From Candidatus Homeothermus arabinoxylanisolvens (lineage in GTDB: Bacteria; Bacteroidota; Bacteroidia; Bacteroidales; Muribaculaceae), in contig LUJO01000025.1 of NCBI GenBank assembly GCA_001689405.1, forward strand, positions 1-49,543: a stretch of 49,543 nt of DNA. Reading direction: 5' to 3'. Positions 1 through 9,244 of this stretch are shown here, piece by piece. The position numbers and the translations under genes are program-made. Positions within the stretch are counted from its first letter, which is position 1. Every line of letters starts with the position of its first letter. The notes under the pieces are model-generated. The model had not been told where the DNA came from. It saw nothing but the letters and a program-made list of their open reading frames with translations, and made no database searches.

Positions 1-111
1 CTACCATGCTGAATTTTCAGTAAACCCTACGTAAAGACAACCAGCAAAAAGTCAGACGGTGAGTCAACTACCACTACTGTGACTACTACCACGACCACAT
101 TTAACGACTGA
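1..111 (+). CDS. 3' end of an upstream gene, frame interrupted
   Basis: Only the tail of this gene lies in the window. Frame 2 reads YHAEFSVNPT and stops at 32-34. Frame 1 is open from position 13 and reads KPYVKTTSKK, then a threonine-rich tail ending in FND at the stop 109-111, but it has a stop at 10-12. Joining frame 2 to frame 1 at about position 20-22 would give one natural-looking C-terminus, so a one-base deletion or sequencing error is possible. A real stop at 32-34 with a chance open frame after it is the alternative. The product is not recognised; an envelope protein with a low-complexity tail would fit. Confidence 0.35.
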
Positions 112-143
112 CAAGAATATACACGTTTTCATACTACAAAGCG

Positions 144-180
144 CATCCTCCGATTGAGAAACCGGAGGATGTTTCTTTTT
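144..180 (+). terminator. intrinsic terminator
   Basis: A perfect 9-bp stem, CATCCTCCG at 144-152 with CGGAGGATG at 163-171, is followed directly by a T-rich run at 172-180. It ends the gene upstream of purL. Confidence 0.85.
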
Positions 181-215
181 ATGTAATTTATTAGTGTTTT
201 TCCGACGTTTTTTAG

Positions 216-223
216 TATTTTTG
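216..223 (+). promoter_or_regulatory. probable purL promoter, -7 element
   Basis: TATTTTTG matches the Bacteroidota -7 consensus TAnnTTTG and lies 43 bp before the purL start. A clear TTTG at the -33 position is not visible, only a T-rich stretch. Confidence 0.45.
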
Positions 224-266
224 CAAGCCTAAAACCAATCAAATAATAACTTCAAAACAGGCATAT

Positions 267-3200
267 ATGGTTGTTTTCTTTAAAAAAGGTGCGAATCACA
301 TCATTGCGGTAGAAATCACACAGCGTTTTGATGACGAGCAGCGTCAGAAGTTGTCATGGCTTTTTGATGGCGCCACTCCTCTGTCAGCCACTTCGTTAAA
401 AGGACGTTTTGTCGGTCCGCGTCGCGAAATGATCACCCCTTGGAGTACAAATGCCGTGGAGATAACCCAGAACATGGGGCTCGAAGGCATAACGCGTATT
501 GAGGAATTTTACCGTACTGCGGCAGAGCATCCCGAGTTTGACAAAATGCTCCAGCGCGTTTATGACGGCCTTAACAGCAAGATTTTCACTGTGGCCAAGA
601 CTCCTGATAAAATTGTATACATCGATGACATATCGGAGTACAACAAGGCCGAGGGCCTCGCATTGAGCCCCGATGAAGAACAATACCTGCGCGACCTGAG
701 CAAAAAGCTCGGACGTAAATTGACCGATAGTGAAGTATTCGGTTTCTCACAGGTAAATTCAGAGCATTGCCGTCATAAGATATTCAACGGCACATTCATT
801 ATAGACGGCGAGGAAAAACCGTCGTCGCTTTTCAAACTTATAAAGAAAACATCACAGGTCAACCCCAATAAGCTCGTCTCGGCCTACAAAGACAATGTAG
901 CGTTTATCGACGGCCCGAAGGTTGACCAATTTTATCCCGTAAATCCTGACAAGCCTGACTATTTTGAGGTAAAAGACCTTGACACCGTCATATCGCTTAA
1001 AGCCGAGACCCACAACTTCCCCACTACGGTAGAGCCCTTCAACGGCGCTGCCACAGGTACCGGCGGCGAGATACGCGACCGACTCGGAGGCGGCAAGGCC
1101 AGTCTGCCTATTGCAGGAACGGCCGTATACATGACATCCTATCCTCGCATGTCGCCCGAACATCGCTGGGAACTCATGATGGACCCGCGCGCATGGCTGT
1201 ATCAGACTCCTTGCGACATTCTTATCAAAGCTTCAAACGGTGCTTCCGACTTCGGCAACAAATTCGGCCAGCCGCTTATATGCGGTTCGCTGCTTACATT
1301 CGAGCACGATGAAAACGGCAAGAAGTATGCTTACGATAAGGTCATAATGCTTGCCGGCGGTGTAGGATTCGCCGCAAAGAAAGATGCTATCAAAGGCATA
1401 CCCGAAGCCGGCGAGAAAGTCGTTGTAATGGGTGGCGATAATTATAGAATCGGTATGGGCGGTGGCGCTGTATCTTCTGTAGAGACCGGACAATATGCCA
1501 ATGCCATAGAGCTGAACGCAGTGCAGCGTGCAAATCCGGAGATGCAGAAACGCGTCAGCAACGTCATACGCGCACTTGCCGAAAGTGATGACAACCCTAT
1601 CGTGTCGATACACGACCACGGTGCCGGAGGCCATCTTAATGCACTTTCGGAGCTTGTAGAGGCCACGGGCGGAAAGATTGAGATCGGAGCGCTTCCTGTA
1701 GGTGACAAGACTCTGTCGGCAAAAGAGATTGTAGGAAATGAAAGTCAGGAGCGCATGGGTATGGTCATGAAAGAAAACGACATAGAATATGTCAAGCGCA
1801 TTGCCGACCGTGAGCGTGCTCCATTCTATGTTGTCGGAGAGACAACCGGCGATGACCGCTTCGTATTTGAACAACCCGACGGTATAAAGCCGATAGACTT
1901 GGCGATGGCTGACATGTTTGGCAATTCGCCCAAGACGATAATGACCGACAGTACCGTCATCGACTCGTATAAAGACTTAGACTACGATGCTGCAAAAATA
2001 GAGGATTATATACGCGACGTGCTCAGCCTTGAAGGTGTTGCCTGCAAGGATTGGCTTACAAACAAGGTTGACCGCTCGGTGACCGGTAAGATAGCGCGTC
2101 AGCAGTGTCAGGGCGAGATACAGTTGCCGCTAAGTGACTGTGGAGTGGTTTCGCTTGACTACACCGGTAAAGCCGGTATCGCGACATCTATAGGCCATGC
2201 GCCTCAGGTGGCGCTTGTCGACTCGGCAAAAGGCTCAGTAATGGCTGTGGCCGAAGCGTTGACAAATATAGTCGCTGCTCCGCTGTCCGACGGACTTAAG
2301 AGCGTATCGCTCAGCGCCAACTGGATGTGGCCGTGTAAAAATCCCGGTGAAGATGCGGCTCTTTACAGAGCGGTCGAAGCATGTAGCAATTTCGCCTGCG
2401 CACTCGGCATAAATATACCGACAGGCAAGGACAGTCTGTCGATGACGCAGAAATACGGCGAGGACAAAGTATTTGCTCCCGGCACTGTTATTATTTCGGC
2501 CGCCGGTGAGACAGGCAATGTCAGAAAGACCGTGTCGCCGGTGCTTCAGCAGAAAAAATCCACATTATATTATATAGACTTCTCCGGTGACTCTCTTAAA
2601 CTCGGAGGTTCGGCCCTCGCACAGACCCTTAACCGACTCGGCAAAGAGGTGCCGTCTGTAACCGACGCCGAAAAATTCAAGTCGACATTCAATGCCGTCC
2701 AGAAGTTGGTTAAGGACAACGCCATACTCGCTGCTCATGACGTATCGGCCGGAGGTCTTGTAACGGCTTTACTTGAGATGACATTTGCCAATGTCAACGG
2801 CGGCATAGATTTTGATGCGGATGCATTTGAGAAATTCGGAGAAACCGATCTCGTGAAGATTTTGTTTGCCGAGAATCCGGCACTTGTAATACAAGTCGCC
2901 GACGCCAAATGTGAGAGAGTCGAAAGCATCCTTAATAAGGCCGGTGTACGTTATTGTGCCATAGGTACTCCTTCGAAAGAGCGTACCCTCGTAGTAAATC
3001 ATGACGGCGCACGCCATATGTTCTTTATTGACTACGTGCGCGACGTATGGTTCCGTTCATCTTATCTTATGGATGCGGTTCAGAGCGGAGAAAAATGCGC
3101 CGCCATGCGTTTCGAAAATTATAAGAAACAGCCGGTGCGTTTCCGTTTCCCTAAAGATTTTGACGGAAAACTCGCTTCTCGCGGGCTGAAACTGCGCCGC

Positions 3201-3968
3201 GACGGTAAATCAGGTATCAGAGCTGCTATCATAAGAGAAAAAGGTGTCAATGGCGACCGTGAAATGGCTTACTCACTCTATCTTGCCGGCTTCGACGTGA
3301 AAGACGTGCATATGACCGACTTGATGTCGGGTCGCGAGACGCTCGATGACGTAAACATGATAGTGTTCTGCGGCGGCTTCTCCAACTCCGATGTGCTCGG
3401 TTCCGCTAAAGGATGGGCCGGCGGCTTCCTGTGGAATGAAAAGGCCAAAGCCGCTCTCGAACGCTTCTATAAGCGTAATGATACACTGAGCCTCGGCATA
3501 TGCAACGGATGTCAGCTTATGATTGAGCTGAATCTGATCAATCCCGAACATTCGCGCAAGGCACGTATGGAGCACAACATATCGCATAAATTCGAATCGC
3601 AGTTCCTCGGATTGTCTATACCCGAAAACAATTCGGTCATGCTCGGTTCTCTGTCAGGCTCCAAGCTCGGTATCTGGGTTGCCCATGGTGAAGGCAAGTT
3701 CAATCTGCCCGAGCCGCTTGAAAAATATAATATAGTGGCAAAGTACAATTATGCCTCCTACCCGGGAAATCCTAACGGCTCGCGTGCATCAGTGGCCGGT
3801 ATAGCCTCGGCCGACGGACGTCATCTTGCCATGATGCCCCACCTTGAACGCGCCATCTTCCCGTGGCAGTGCGGATATTATCCCGAGACTCGTCGCAAAG
3901 ATGACATCACTCCGTGGATAGACGCATTTGTAAATGCCCGTAAATGGATTGAAAAAGTAACCAAATAA
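267..3968 (+). CDS. purL: phosphoribosylformylglycinamidine synthase, long form
   Basis: PurL makes formylglycinamidine ribonucleotide from FGAR, glutamine and ATP in cytoplasmic de novo purine synthesis. At 1233 residues it is the single-chain form with an N-terminal domain, two AIRS-like synthase halves and a C-terminal class I glutaminase. Visible signatures are AETHNFPTTVEPF with the glycine-rich GAATGTGGEIRDR near residues 250-270, the second-half GIATSIGHAP, and the glutaminase elbow GICNGCQ with the probable nucleophile at Cys1079. The late PHLER supplies the His/Glu of the triad. The ATG at 267 gives the usual family N-terminus (short hydrophobic stretch, then AVEI). The PurF-like gene starts 19 bp after its stop. 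Confidence 0.97.
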   Translation: MVVFFKKGANHIIAVEITQRFDDEQRQKLSWLFDGATPLSATSLKGRFVGPRREMITPWSTNAVEITQNMGLEGITRIEEFYRTAAEHPEFDKMLQRVYDGLNSKIFTVAKTPDKIVYIDDISEYNKAEGLALSPDEEQYLRDLSKKLGRKLTDSEVFGFSQVNSEHCRHKIFNGTFIIDGEEKPSSLFKLIKKTSQVNPNKLVSAYKDNVAFIDGPKVDQFYPVNPDKPDYFEVKDLDTVISLKAETHNFPTTVEPFNGAATGTGGEIRDRLGGGKASLPIAGTAVYMTSYPRMSPEHRWELMMDPRAWLYQTPCDILIKASNGASDFGNKFGQPLICGSLLTFEHDENGKKYAYDKVIMLAGGVGFAAKKDAIKGIPEAGEKVVVMGGDNYRIGMGGGAVSSVETGQYANAIELNAVQRANPEMQKRVSNVIRALAESDDNPIVSIHDHGAGGHLNALSELVEATGGKIEIGALPVGDKTLSAKEIVGNESQERMGMVMKENDIEYVKRIADRERAPFYVVGETTGDDRFVFEQPDGIKPIDLAMADMFGNSPKTIMTDSTVIDSYKDLDYDAAKIEDYIRDVLSLEGVACKDWLTNKVDRSVTGKIARQQCQGEIQLPLSDCGVVSLDYTGKAGIATSIGHAPQVALVDSAKGSVMAVAEALTNIVAAPLSDGLKSVSLSANWMWPCKNPGEDAALYRAVEACSNFACALGINIPTGKDSLSMTQKYGEDKVFAPGTVIISAAGETGNVRKTVSPVLQQKKSTLYYIDFSGDSLKLGGSALAQTLNRLGKEVPSVTDAEKFKSTFNAVQKLVKDNAILAAHDVSAGGLVTALLEMTFANVNGGIDFDADAFEKFGETDLVKILFAENPALVIQVADAKCERVESILNKAGVRYCAIGTPSKERTLVVNHDGARHMFFIDYVRDVWFRSSYLMDAVQSGEKCAAMRFENYKKQPVRFRFPKDFDGKLASRGLKLRRDGKSGIRAAIIREKGVNGDREMAYSLYLAGFDVKDVHMTDLMSGRETLDDVNMIVFCGGFSNSDVLGSAKGWAGGFLWNEKAKAALERFYKRNDTLSLGICNGCQLMIELNLINPEHSRKARMEHNISHKFESQFLGLSIPENNSVMLGSLSGSKLGIWVAHGEGKFNLPEPLEKYNIVAKYNYASYPGNPNGSRASVAGIASADGRHLAMMPHLERAIFPWQCGYYPETRRKDDITPWIDAFVNARKWIEKVTK

Positions 3969-3987
3969 AATTTAAGTACACTTACCT

Positions 3988-5391
3988 ATGGGTGGTTTTT
4001 TTGGTGTTGCAAAACACGATGAGTGCATCAACGAACTTTTTTACGGCGTTGACTACAACTCTCATATGGGTACAAAACGTGCCGGAATAGCTACTTGCTG
4101 TGAAGGTGTGTTTACGCGCTCCATACATAATATTGAAAATGCGTATTTCAGGTCTAAATTTGAAGGTGACCTGAAAGACTTCAGTGGTTTGGTCGGTATC
4201 GGTGTCATAAGTGACACCGATGCGCAACCGATTATCGTCAACTGTCATCTCGGCAAGTTTGCCATAGTGACTGTGGGCCGCATCAATAATATCGTGCAAC
4301 TTGAAAAAGAACTGCTTGCAAAAGGTCATCATTTTTGCGAGCACAGCTACGACATTATCAACCCTACGGAGATGATAGCGGCGCTGATAAGCGAGGGCAC
4401 TGACTATGTGTCGGGTATAGAAAATGTGTACAGGCGTGTAAAAGGGTCGTGCTCGATGCTCTTGCTTACAGAAGACAGTATTATAGCGGCCCGTGACCGA
4501 TACGGCCGTACCCCGATTATAATAGGCGAAAAAGAGGGCGCCCATGCTATTACAAGCGAGACATGCGCATTCCCCAATTTGGGATATAATGTATGCTATA
4601 ATCTCGGCCCGGCTGAAATTGTCGAGATTAAAGCCGACTCTTTCACACAGCTGAAAAAGCCGGAGGAACCGATGCAGATATGCGCTTTTTTATGGACTTA
4701 CTACGGATATCCCGTATGTGAATACGAAGGCAAAAACGTGGATCAGATGCGTTATGACTCCGGGCTTGCCATGGGGCGTAATGATGACACTGAAGTTGAC
4801 TTCGTAAGCGCGGTCCCCGACTCCGGAATAGGCATGGCCTTAGGCTATTCGCAAGGTAAGGGCGTGCCCTATCAGCGAGGCATAGTGAAGTATACACCCA
4901 CATGGCCTCGAAGCTTTACTCCGAGCACTCAGGAGCGGCGTGAGCTTGTGGCCAAGATGAAGCTTATCGCCAATAAAGCTTTGTTGAAAGACAAGCGGGC
5001 CATATTTTGCGATGACTCCATAGTACGCGGCACCCAATTGCGCGACAATGTCAAGGACCTTTTTGATTGCGGTGCAAAAGAAGTGCACATACGCATAAGC
5101 TGTCCGCCGCTTATATATCCGTGTAAATATCTTAATTTCACTGCATCAAAAAGTGAAATGGAGCTTATAACCCGTCGGGTAATAAAAGATCTCGAAGGAG
5201 ATCCTGACAAAGACCTCGACCAATATGCCACCACCGACTCGCCCAAATACAAAGCAATGGTCGAGGCGATACGAAAGCAATTGGGCCTGACATCGTTAAA
5301 ATTCAATTCAATCGAGACTATAATCAAAGCTATCGGACTGCCAAAATGCAAAGTCTGCACCCATTGTTTTGACGGGTCGAGCTTTGATTAA
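3988..5391 (+). CDS. PurF-like amidophosphoribosyltransferase homologue lacking the catalytic N-terminal Cys
   Basis: The 467-residue protein has the two-domain layout of glutamine PRPP amidotransferase: an N-terminal Ntn glutaminase-like domain (about 1-225) and a C-terminal phosphoribosyltransferase domain (about 250-420) with the PRPP loop CDDSIVRGT at 341-349. Cysteines at 232, 379, 454, 457 and 460 sit where Bacillus-type PurF binds its 4Fe-4S cluster, so a cluster is likely. The chain begins MGGFFG, so the Cys that is nucleophile in true PurF is Gly. Homologues with this start are known in Bacteroidetes and are usually annotated amidophosphoribosyltransferase. Loss of glutaminase activity is inferred; the protein could use ammonia or have another role. 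It is very probably co-transcribed with purL. Confidence 0.85.
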   Translation: MGGFFGVAKHDECINELFYGVDYNSHMGTKRAGIATCCEGVFTRSIHNIENAYFRSKFEGDLKDFSGLVGIGVISDTDAQPIIVNCHLGKFAIVTVGRINNIVQLEKELLAKGHHFCEHSYDIINPTEMIAALISEGTDYVSGIENVYRRVKGSCSMLLLTEDSIIAARDRYGRTPIIIGEKEGAHAITSETCAFPNLGYNVCYNLGPAEIVEIKADSFTQLKKPEEPMQICAFLWTYYGYPVCEYEGKNVDQMRYDSGLAMGRNDDTEVDFVSAVPDSGIGMALGYSQGKGVPYQRGIVKYTPTWPRSFTPSTQERRELVAKMKLIANKALLKDKRAIFCDDSIVRGTQLRDNVKDLFDCGAKEVHIRISCPPLIYPCKYLNFTASKSEMELITRRVIKDLEGDPDKDLDQYATTDSPKYKAMVEAIRKQLGLTSLKFNSIETIIKAIGLPKCKVCTHCFDGSSFD

Positions 5392-5401
5392 GCCGGTTAA
5401 A

Positions 5402-5433
5402 TTTGGCTAAAATCGATGAAAACGTTATCTTTG
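5402..5433 (+). promoter_or_regulatory. promoter of the etfB-etfA-acyl-CoA dehydrogenase operon
   Basis: TTTG at 5402-5405 is followed after 20 bp by TATCTTTG at 5426-5433, an exact match to the Bacteroidota consensus in sequence and spacing. The leader to the etfB ATG is about 40 nt. Confidence 0.75.
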
Positions 5434-5480
5434 TGAAATTTAATAGAGTATAGTAATTTAATTATCTAATATCTTTAATC

Positions 5481-6353
5481 ATGAGTTTAAACATCATTGT
5501 GCTTGCAAAACAGGTGCCTGACACCCGTAATGTAGGCAAGGATGCGATGAAGGAAGACGGCACTATCAATCGTGCGGCACTTCCCGCGATCTTCAACCCT
5601 GAGGACCTTAACGCCCTCGAACAAGCTCTTCGCTTAAAGGACGCCAATCCCGGTTCAACCATAACCTTGCTCACAATGGGATTGCCGCGTGCATCAGAAA
5701 TAATACGCGAGGCTATCTATCGCGGTGCCGATACCGGTATCGTGCTTACCGACCGTGCACTTGGAGGTGCCGACACATTGGCTACATCCTACTCGCTCGC
5801 TCAGGCAGTGAAAAAATTCGGCAACTATGACATCATTCTCGGAGGCCGTCAGGCTATCGACGGTGATACAGCTCAGGTAGGTCCGCAGATTGCCGAGAAG
5901 CTCGGACTGCCTCAGGTGACTTATGCTGAAGAGATACTTGACCTTAAAGACGGTAAAGTCACAGTAAAACGCCGTCTGGAATCAGGTGTGGAGACCGTTG
6001 TGGCTCCCCTGCCCTGTGTCGTTACTGTAAACGGCTCGGCAGCAGAATGTCGTCCTCGCAATGCCCGTCGTATACAGAAGTACAAATACGCGGTGTCACC
6101 CAGCGAAAAAGAGAAATTGAGCGACGATCTGAAAGCCGTTGTTGAAAAACGTCCCTATCTGAACCTGCAGGAATGGAGCGCCGCATATGTAGATGCCGAT
6201 CCGCAGCAGATAGGTCTTGCCGGATCTCCCACTAAAGTAAAGGCTATTGAAAATGTAGTTTTCACCGCTAAGGAGAGCCGCACAATCGAAAACAATGATG
6301 CAGAACTCGAGGATCTCATAAAAGAGTTAATCGCAAATCATACAATCGGCTAA
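5481..6353 (+). CDS. etfB: electron transfer flavoprotein, beta subunit
   Basis: EtfB forms a heterodimer with EtfA that carries electrons between acyl-CoA dehydrogenases and a membrane or soluble partner. The 290-residue protein opens with the family's IIVLAKQVPDT, followed by NPEDLNALEQALRLKD and the nucleotide-binding stretch GGRQAIDGDTAQVGPQIAE near residues 120-140. The ATG at 5481 gives the expected N-terminus. It is the first gene of a three-gene operon: etfA starts 22 bp after its stop and an acyl-CoA dehydrogenase follows. Whether this Etf is a simple carrier or takes part in flavin-based bifurcation cannot be decided by reading; the partner in cis makes acyl-CoA chemistry the likely role. 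Confidence 0.95.
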   Translation: MSLNIIVLAKQVPDTRNVGKDAMKEDGTINRAALPAIFNPEDLNALEQALRLKDANPGSTITLLTMGLPRASEIIREAIYRGADTGIVLTDRALGGADTLATSYSLAQAVKKFGNYDIILGGRQAIDGDTAQVGPQIAEKLGLPQVTYAEEILDLKDGKVTVKRRLESGVETVVAPLPCVVTVNGSAAECRPRNARRIQKYKYAVSPSEKEKLSDDLKAVVEKRPYLNLQEWSAAYVDADPQQIGLAGSPTKVKAIENVVFTAKESRTIENNDAELEDLIKELIANHTIG

Positions 6354-6375
6354 CCGTCTAAATATTTTGACAATT

Positions 6376-7404
6376 ATGACTGATAACAATAACTTAATCG
6401 TATATTGCGAGTACGAAGACGGCAAAGTTGCCGATGTAAGCCTTGAACTCCTTACCAAAGGCCGTGTACTTGCCGACCGTCTCGGCGTAAAGCTCGAAGC
6501 GGTAGTAATAGGCGACAAACTTGACAATATAGAGGAGCAGCTGTTCCCCTATGGCACTGATGTGGTATATAAAGTCGAAGACAAGCGTCTTTATCCTTAT
6601 ACTTCCAATCCTCATGCGGCAGTGCTTATCAACCTGTTCAAGGAGATTAAGCCGCAGATATGTCTCATGGGAGCCACATGTATAGGCCGCGACCTCGGTC
6701 CGCGTGTGTCATCATGTCTACACAGCGGTCTGACAGCCGACTGTACCGCTCTGGAGATTGGCGATCACAAAGATCCCAAGACCGGTAAAGAATATACTGA
6801 CCTTCTGTATCAGATACGTCCCGCATTTGGAGGAAATATCGTAGCAACGATTGTGAATCCCGAATGTCGTCCGCAGATGGCTACAGTGCGTGAAGGCGTT
6901 ATGAAGAAAGAGATCAAGGATCCCGCATACAAAGGCGAGGTTGTGGCTCTTGACGCTGACAAATACGTAAAACCGGAGGATTTCGTTGTCGAGATCATCG
7001 ACCGTCATATAGAAAAATCCAAAGTAAATATCAAGAACTCCCCCATCATCGTTGCCGGAGGTTACGGTATGGGCAGTAAGGAGGGCTTCGATCTGCTCTT
7101 TGACCTTGCCAATACTTTGGGCGGTGAAGTCGGAGCATCTCGCGCCGCAGTCGATGCAGGTTTTGCGGAACACGACCGTCAGATCGGCCAGACAGGTGTG
7201 ACAGTACGTCCCAAGCTATACATAGCATGCGGTATTTCCGGTCAGATCCAGCATATAGCAGGCATGCAGGAAAGCTCGATCATCATTTCAATCAATAATG
7301 ATCCCAATGCCCCCATCAACACCATAGCTGACTATGTCATAACCGGCAATGTTGAAGATGTCGTGCCCAAACTCATCAAGTATTATAAGAAAAATTCGAA
7401 GTAA
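6376..7404 (+). CDS. etfA: electron transfer flavoprotein, alpha subunit
   Basis: EtfA binds the electron-carrying FAD of the Etf heterodimer. The C-terminal FAD domain is clear: GASRAAVDAGFAEHDRQIGQTG, then KLYIACGISGQIQHIAGM, then ISINNDPNAPINTIADYV. The ATG at 6376 (MTDNNNL) is the likely start; an in-frame TTG nine bases upstream at 6367 adds only three residues and is less likely. That gives 342 residues, slightly longer than the usual 310-330. It sits between etfB and the acyl-CoA dehydrogenase gene, which begins 3 bp after its stop, so the three are co-expressed. Confidence 0.95.
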   Translation: MTDNNNLIVYCEYEDGKVADVSLELLTKGRVLADRLGVKLEAVVIGDKLDNIEEQLFPYGTDVVYKVEDKRLYPYTSNPHAAVLINLFKEIKPQICLMGATCIGRDLGPRVSSCLHSGLTADCTALEIGDHKDPKTGKEYTDLLYQIRPAFGGNIVATIVNPECRPQMATVREGVMKKEIKDPAYKGEVVALDADKYVKPEDFVVEIIDRHIEKSKVNIKNSPIIVAGGYGMGSKEGFDLLFDLANTLGGEVGASRAAVDAGFAEHDRQIGQTGVTVRPKLYIACGISGQIQHIAGMQESSIIISINNDPNAPINTIADYVITGNVEDVVPKLIKYYKKNSK

Positions 7405-7407
7405 GCC

Positions 7408-9114
7408 ATGGCTAATTTTTATAACGACAATCCAAGTCTTAAGCATCATCTGACCCACCCGTTGATGCGTAAGATCATTGAACTGAAAGAGCGCAACTAT
7501 ACCGATGCAGAGAAGTATGACTATGCTCCGTTCAACTTTGACGATGCGATGGACTCATATGAAAAAGTCCTTGAAATCGCAGGCGAAATAAGTGGTGACA
7601 TTGTAGCGCCCAATGCCGAAAGCGTAGACCATGAAGGTCCACATGTCGTGGATGGCCGTGTGGTATATGCCGAAGGTACTCAAAAAAACCTTGACGCACT
7701 CGTAAAGGCCGGGCTTATGGGTATATCCCTTCCCCGCCGTTACAACGGTCTTAATTTCTCTCTCGTCCCCTACATCATGGCTGCCGATATGGTAAGCCGC
7801 GCCGATGCCGGCTTCGTAAACATATGGGGACTTCAGGACTGCGCCGAGACTATATATGAGTTTGCCGACGAAGACCAGCGTCAGCGCTATCTTCCGCGTG
7901 TATGCGCAGGTGAGACTATGGCTATGGATCTTACCGAGCCCGATGCGGGAAGCGACCTTCAGGCTGTAATGCTAAAAGCCACTCCCGATGAAGAAAACGG
8001 ATGCTGGCGTCTTAACGGCGTGAAGCGGTTCATTACCAACGGTGACGGAAACATCGCGCTCGTACTTGCCCGCAGTGAAGAGGGCACGAAAGACGGCCGC
8101 GGCTTGTCTATGTTCATTTATGACAAGAATGACGGTGGCGTGACAGTAAGACGCATCGAGAACAAAATGGGTATCAAAGGTTCCCCCACATGCGAGCTCG
8201 TATTCAAGAATGCAAAAGCCGAATTGTGCGGTTCACGCAAACTTGGACTTATCAAGTATGTGATGGCCCTTATGAACGGTGCCCGTCTCGGCATCGCGGC
8301 TCAGTCGGTCGGCGTGTCGGAAGCTGCTTATCGCGAGGCTCTCGACTATGCACGCGACCGCCGTCAGTTCGGCAAAGTCATCATTGAATTCCCCGCTGTA
8401 TATGAGATGTTGTCTGTAATGAAGGCCAAGCTTGATGCATCTCGCTCGCTGCTTTATGAGACTACACGTTTTGTAGACATGTACAAGACATACGAAGATA
8501 TAGCCCGTGAACGCTCGCTTACCCCTGACGAACGCGCCGAGATGAAGAAATACTCACGTCTTGCCGACGCTTTCACTCCCCTTGTCAAGGGCATGGGTAG
8601 CGAATATTGCAACCAGAATGCATATGACAGCGTGCAGATACACGGCGGTTCCGGTTTCATGAAGGATTATGCTTGTGAACGTATTTATCGTGACGCACGC
8701 ATTACCTCCATCTACGAAGGTACGACTCAGCTACAGGTTGTAGCCGCTATTCGCCACGTCACAACCGGCACTTATCTGAATCAGATAAAAGCTTACGAGA
8801 AGGAAGCTATTGCTGATGACTATGCACCGCTGCGCGAACAGCTTATGGCTCTTACTGAAAAATATGCCGCCGCAGTAGAAAAGGTAACGTCGACCAAGGA
8901 TTCTGAATATCTTGACTTCATGGCACGTCGCCTTGTCGAGATGGCCGGCAATATAATAATGAGCTATCTGCTTCTGCTCGACGCCACACGCAACAACGAG
9001 TTTGACGCATCGGCTCGTGTGTATTGCAATATGGCTAAGGCCGAAGTCGCCAAGCATGCCGAGTTCATCGATAATTTCGATCCTTCCACTCTGTATCTGT
9101 ACAGAAAGGCATAA
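7408..9114 (+). CDS. acyl-CoA dehydrogenase, long form with C-terminal extension
   Basis: This FAD enzyme introduces the alpha-beta double bond into an acyl-CoA and passes electrons to Etf; the reverse reaction (enoyl-CoA reduction) is possible in an anaerobe. Visible landmarks are TEPDAGSD at 176-183, the FAD/substrate stretch LNGVKRFITNG, GARLGIAAQSVG, the motif QIHGGSGFMKDYACERIYRD, and the probable catalytic base Glu437 in IYEGTT. The 568 residues exceed the roughly 380 of short-chain enzymes: there is a charged insertion at about 360-388 and a C-terminal helical extension from about 455. It is the third gene of the etf operon. Substrate chain length cannot be told from sequence. Confidence 0.93.
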   Translation: MANFYNDNPSLKHHLTHPLMRKIIELKERNYTDAEKYDYAPFNFDDAMDSYEKVLEIAGEISGDIVAPNAESVDHEGPHVVDGRVVYAEGTQKNLDALVKAGLMGISLPRRYNGLNFSLVPYIMAADMVSRADAGFVNIWGLQDCAETIYEFADEDQRQRYLPRVCAGETMAMDLTEPDAGSDLQAVMLKATPDEENGCWRLNGVKRFITNGDGNIALVLARSEEGTKDGRGLSMFIYDKNDGGVTVRRIENKMGIKGSPTCELVFKNAKAELCGSRKLGLIKYVMALMNGARLGIAAQSVGVSEAAYREALDYARDRRQFGKVIIEFPAVYEMLSVMKAKLDASRSLLYETTRFVDMYKTYEDIARERSLTPDERAEMKKYSRLADAFTPLVKGMGSEYCNQNAYDSVQIHGGSGFMKDYACERIYRDARITSIYEGTTQLQVVAAIRHVTTGTYLNQIKAYEKEAIADDYAPLREQLMALTEKYAAAVEKVTSTKDSEYLDFMARRLVEMAGNIIMSYLLLLDATRNNEFDASARVYCNMAKAEVAKHAEFIDNFDPSTLYLYRKA

Positions 9115-9135
9115 ATTCGCTTACTATATACAAGC

Positions 9136-9169
9136 AAGAGCCCGGAGTTATCGCAACTTCCGGGCTCTT
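9136..9169 (+). terminator. terminator of the etf operon
   Basis: AAGAGCCCGGAGTT (9136-9149) pairs with AACTTCCGGGCTCTT (9155-9169), a 14-bp stem with one bulged base and a 5-nt loop, 21 bp after the stop codon. The following T tract is weak. Confidence 0.7.
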
Positions 9170-9244
9170 CAGTTTATAAAACCTCTGTACAAAAGCCTTA
9201 TATACCTCCCATAAAAAATAAAAGCAAAAAAACGTAATAAAAAA

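Noticed and set aside
1233..1874. 213-codon minus-strand frame inside purL
   Set aside because: Antisense to conserved PurL synthase motifs; no promoter box.
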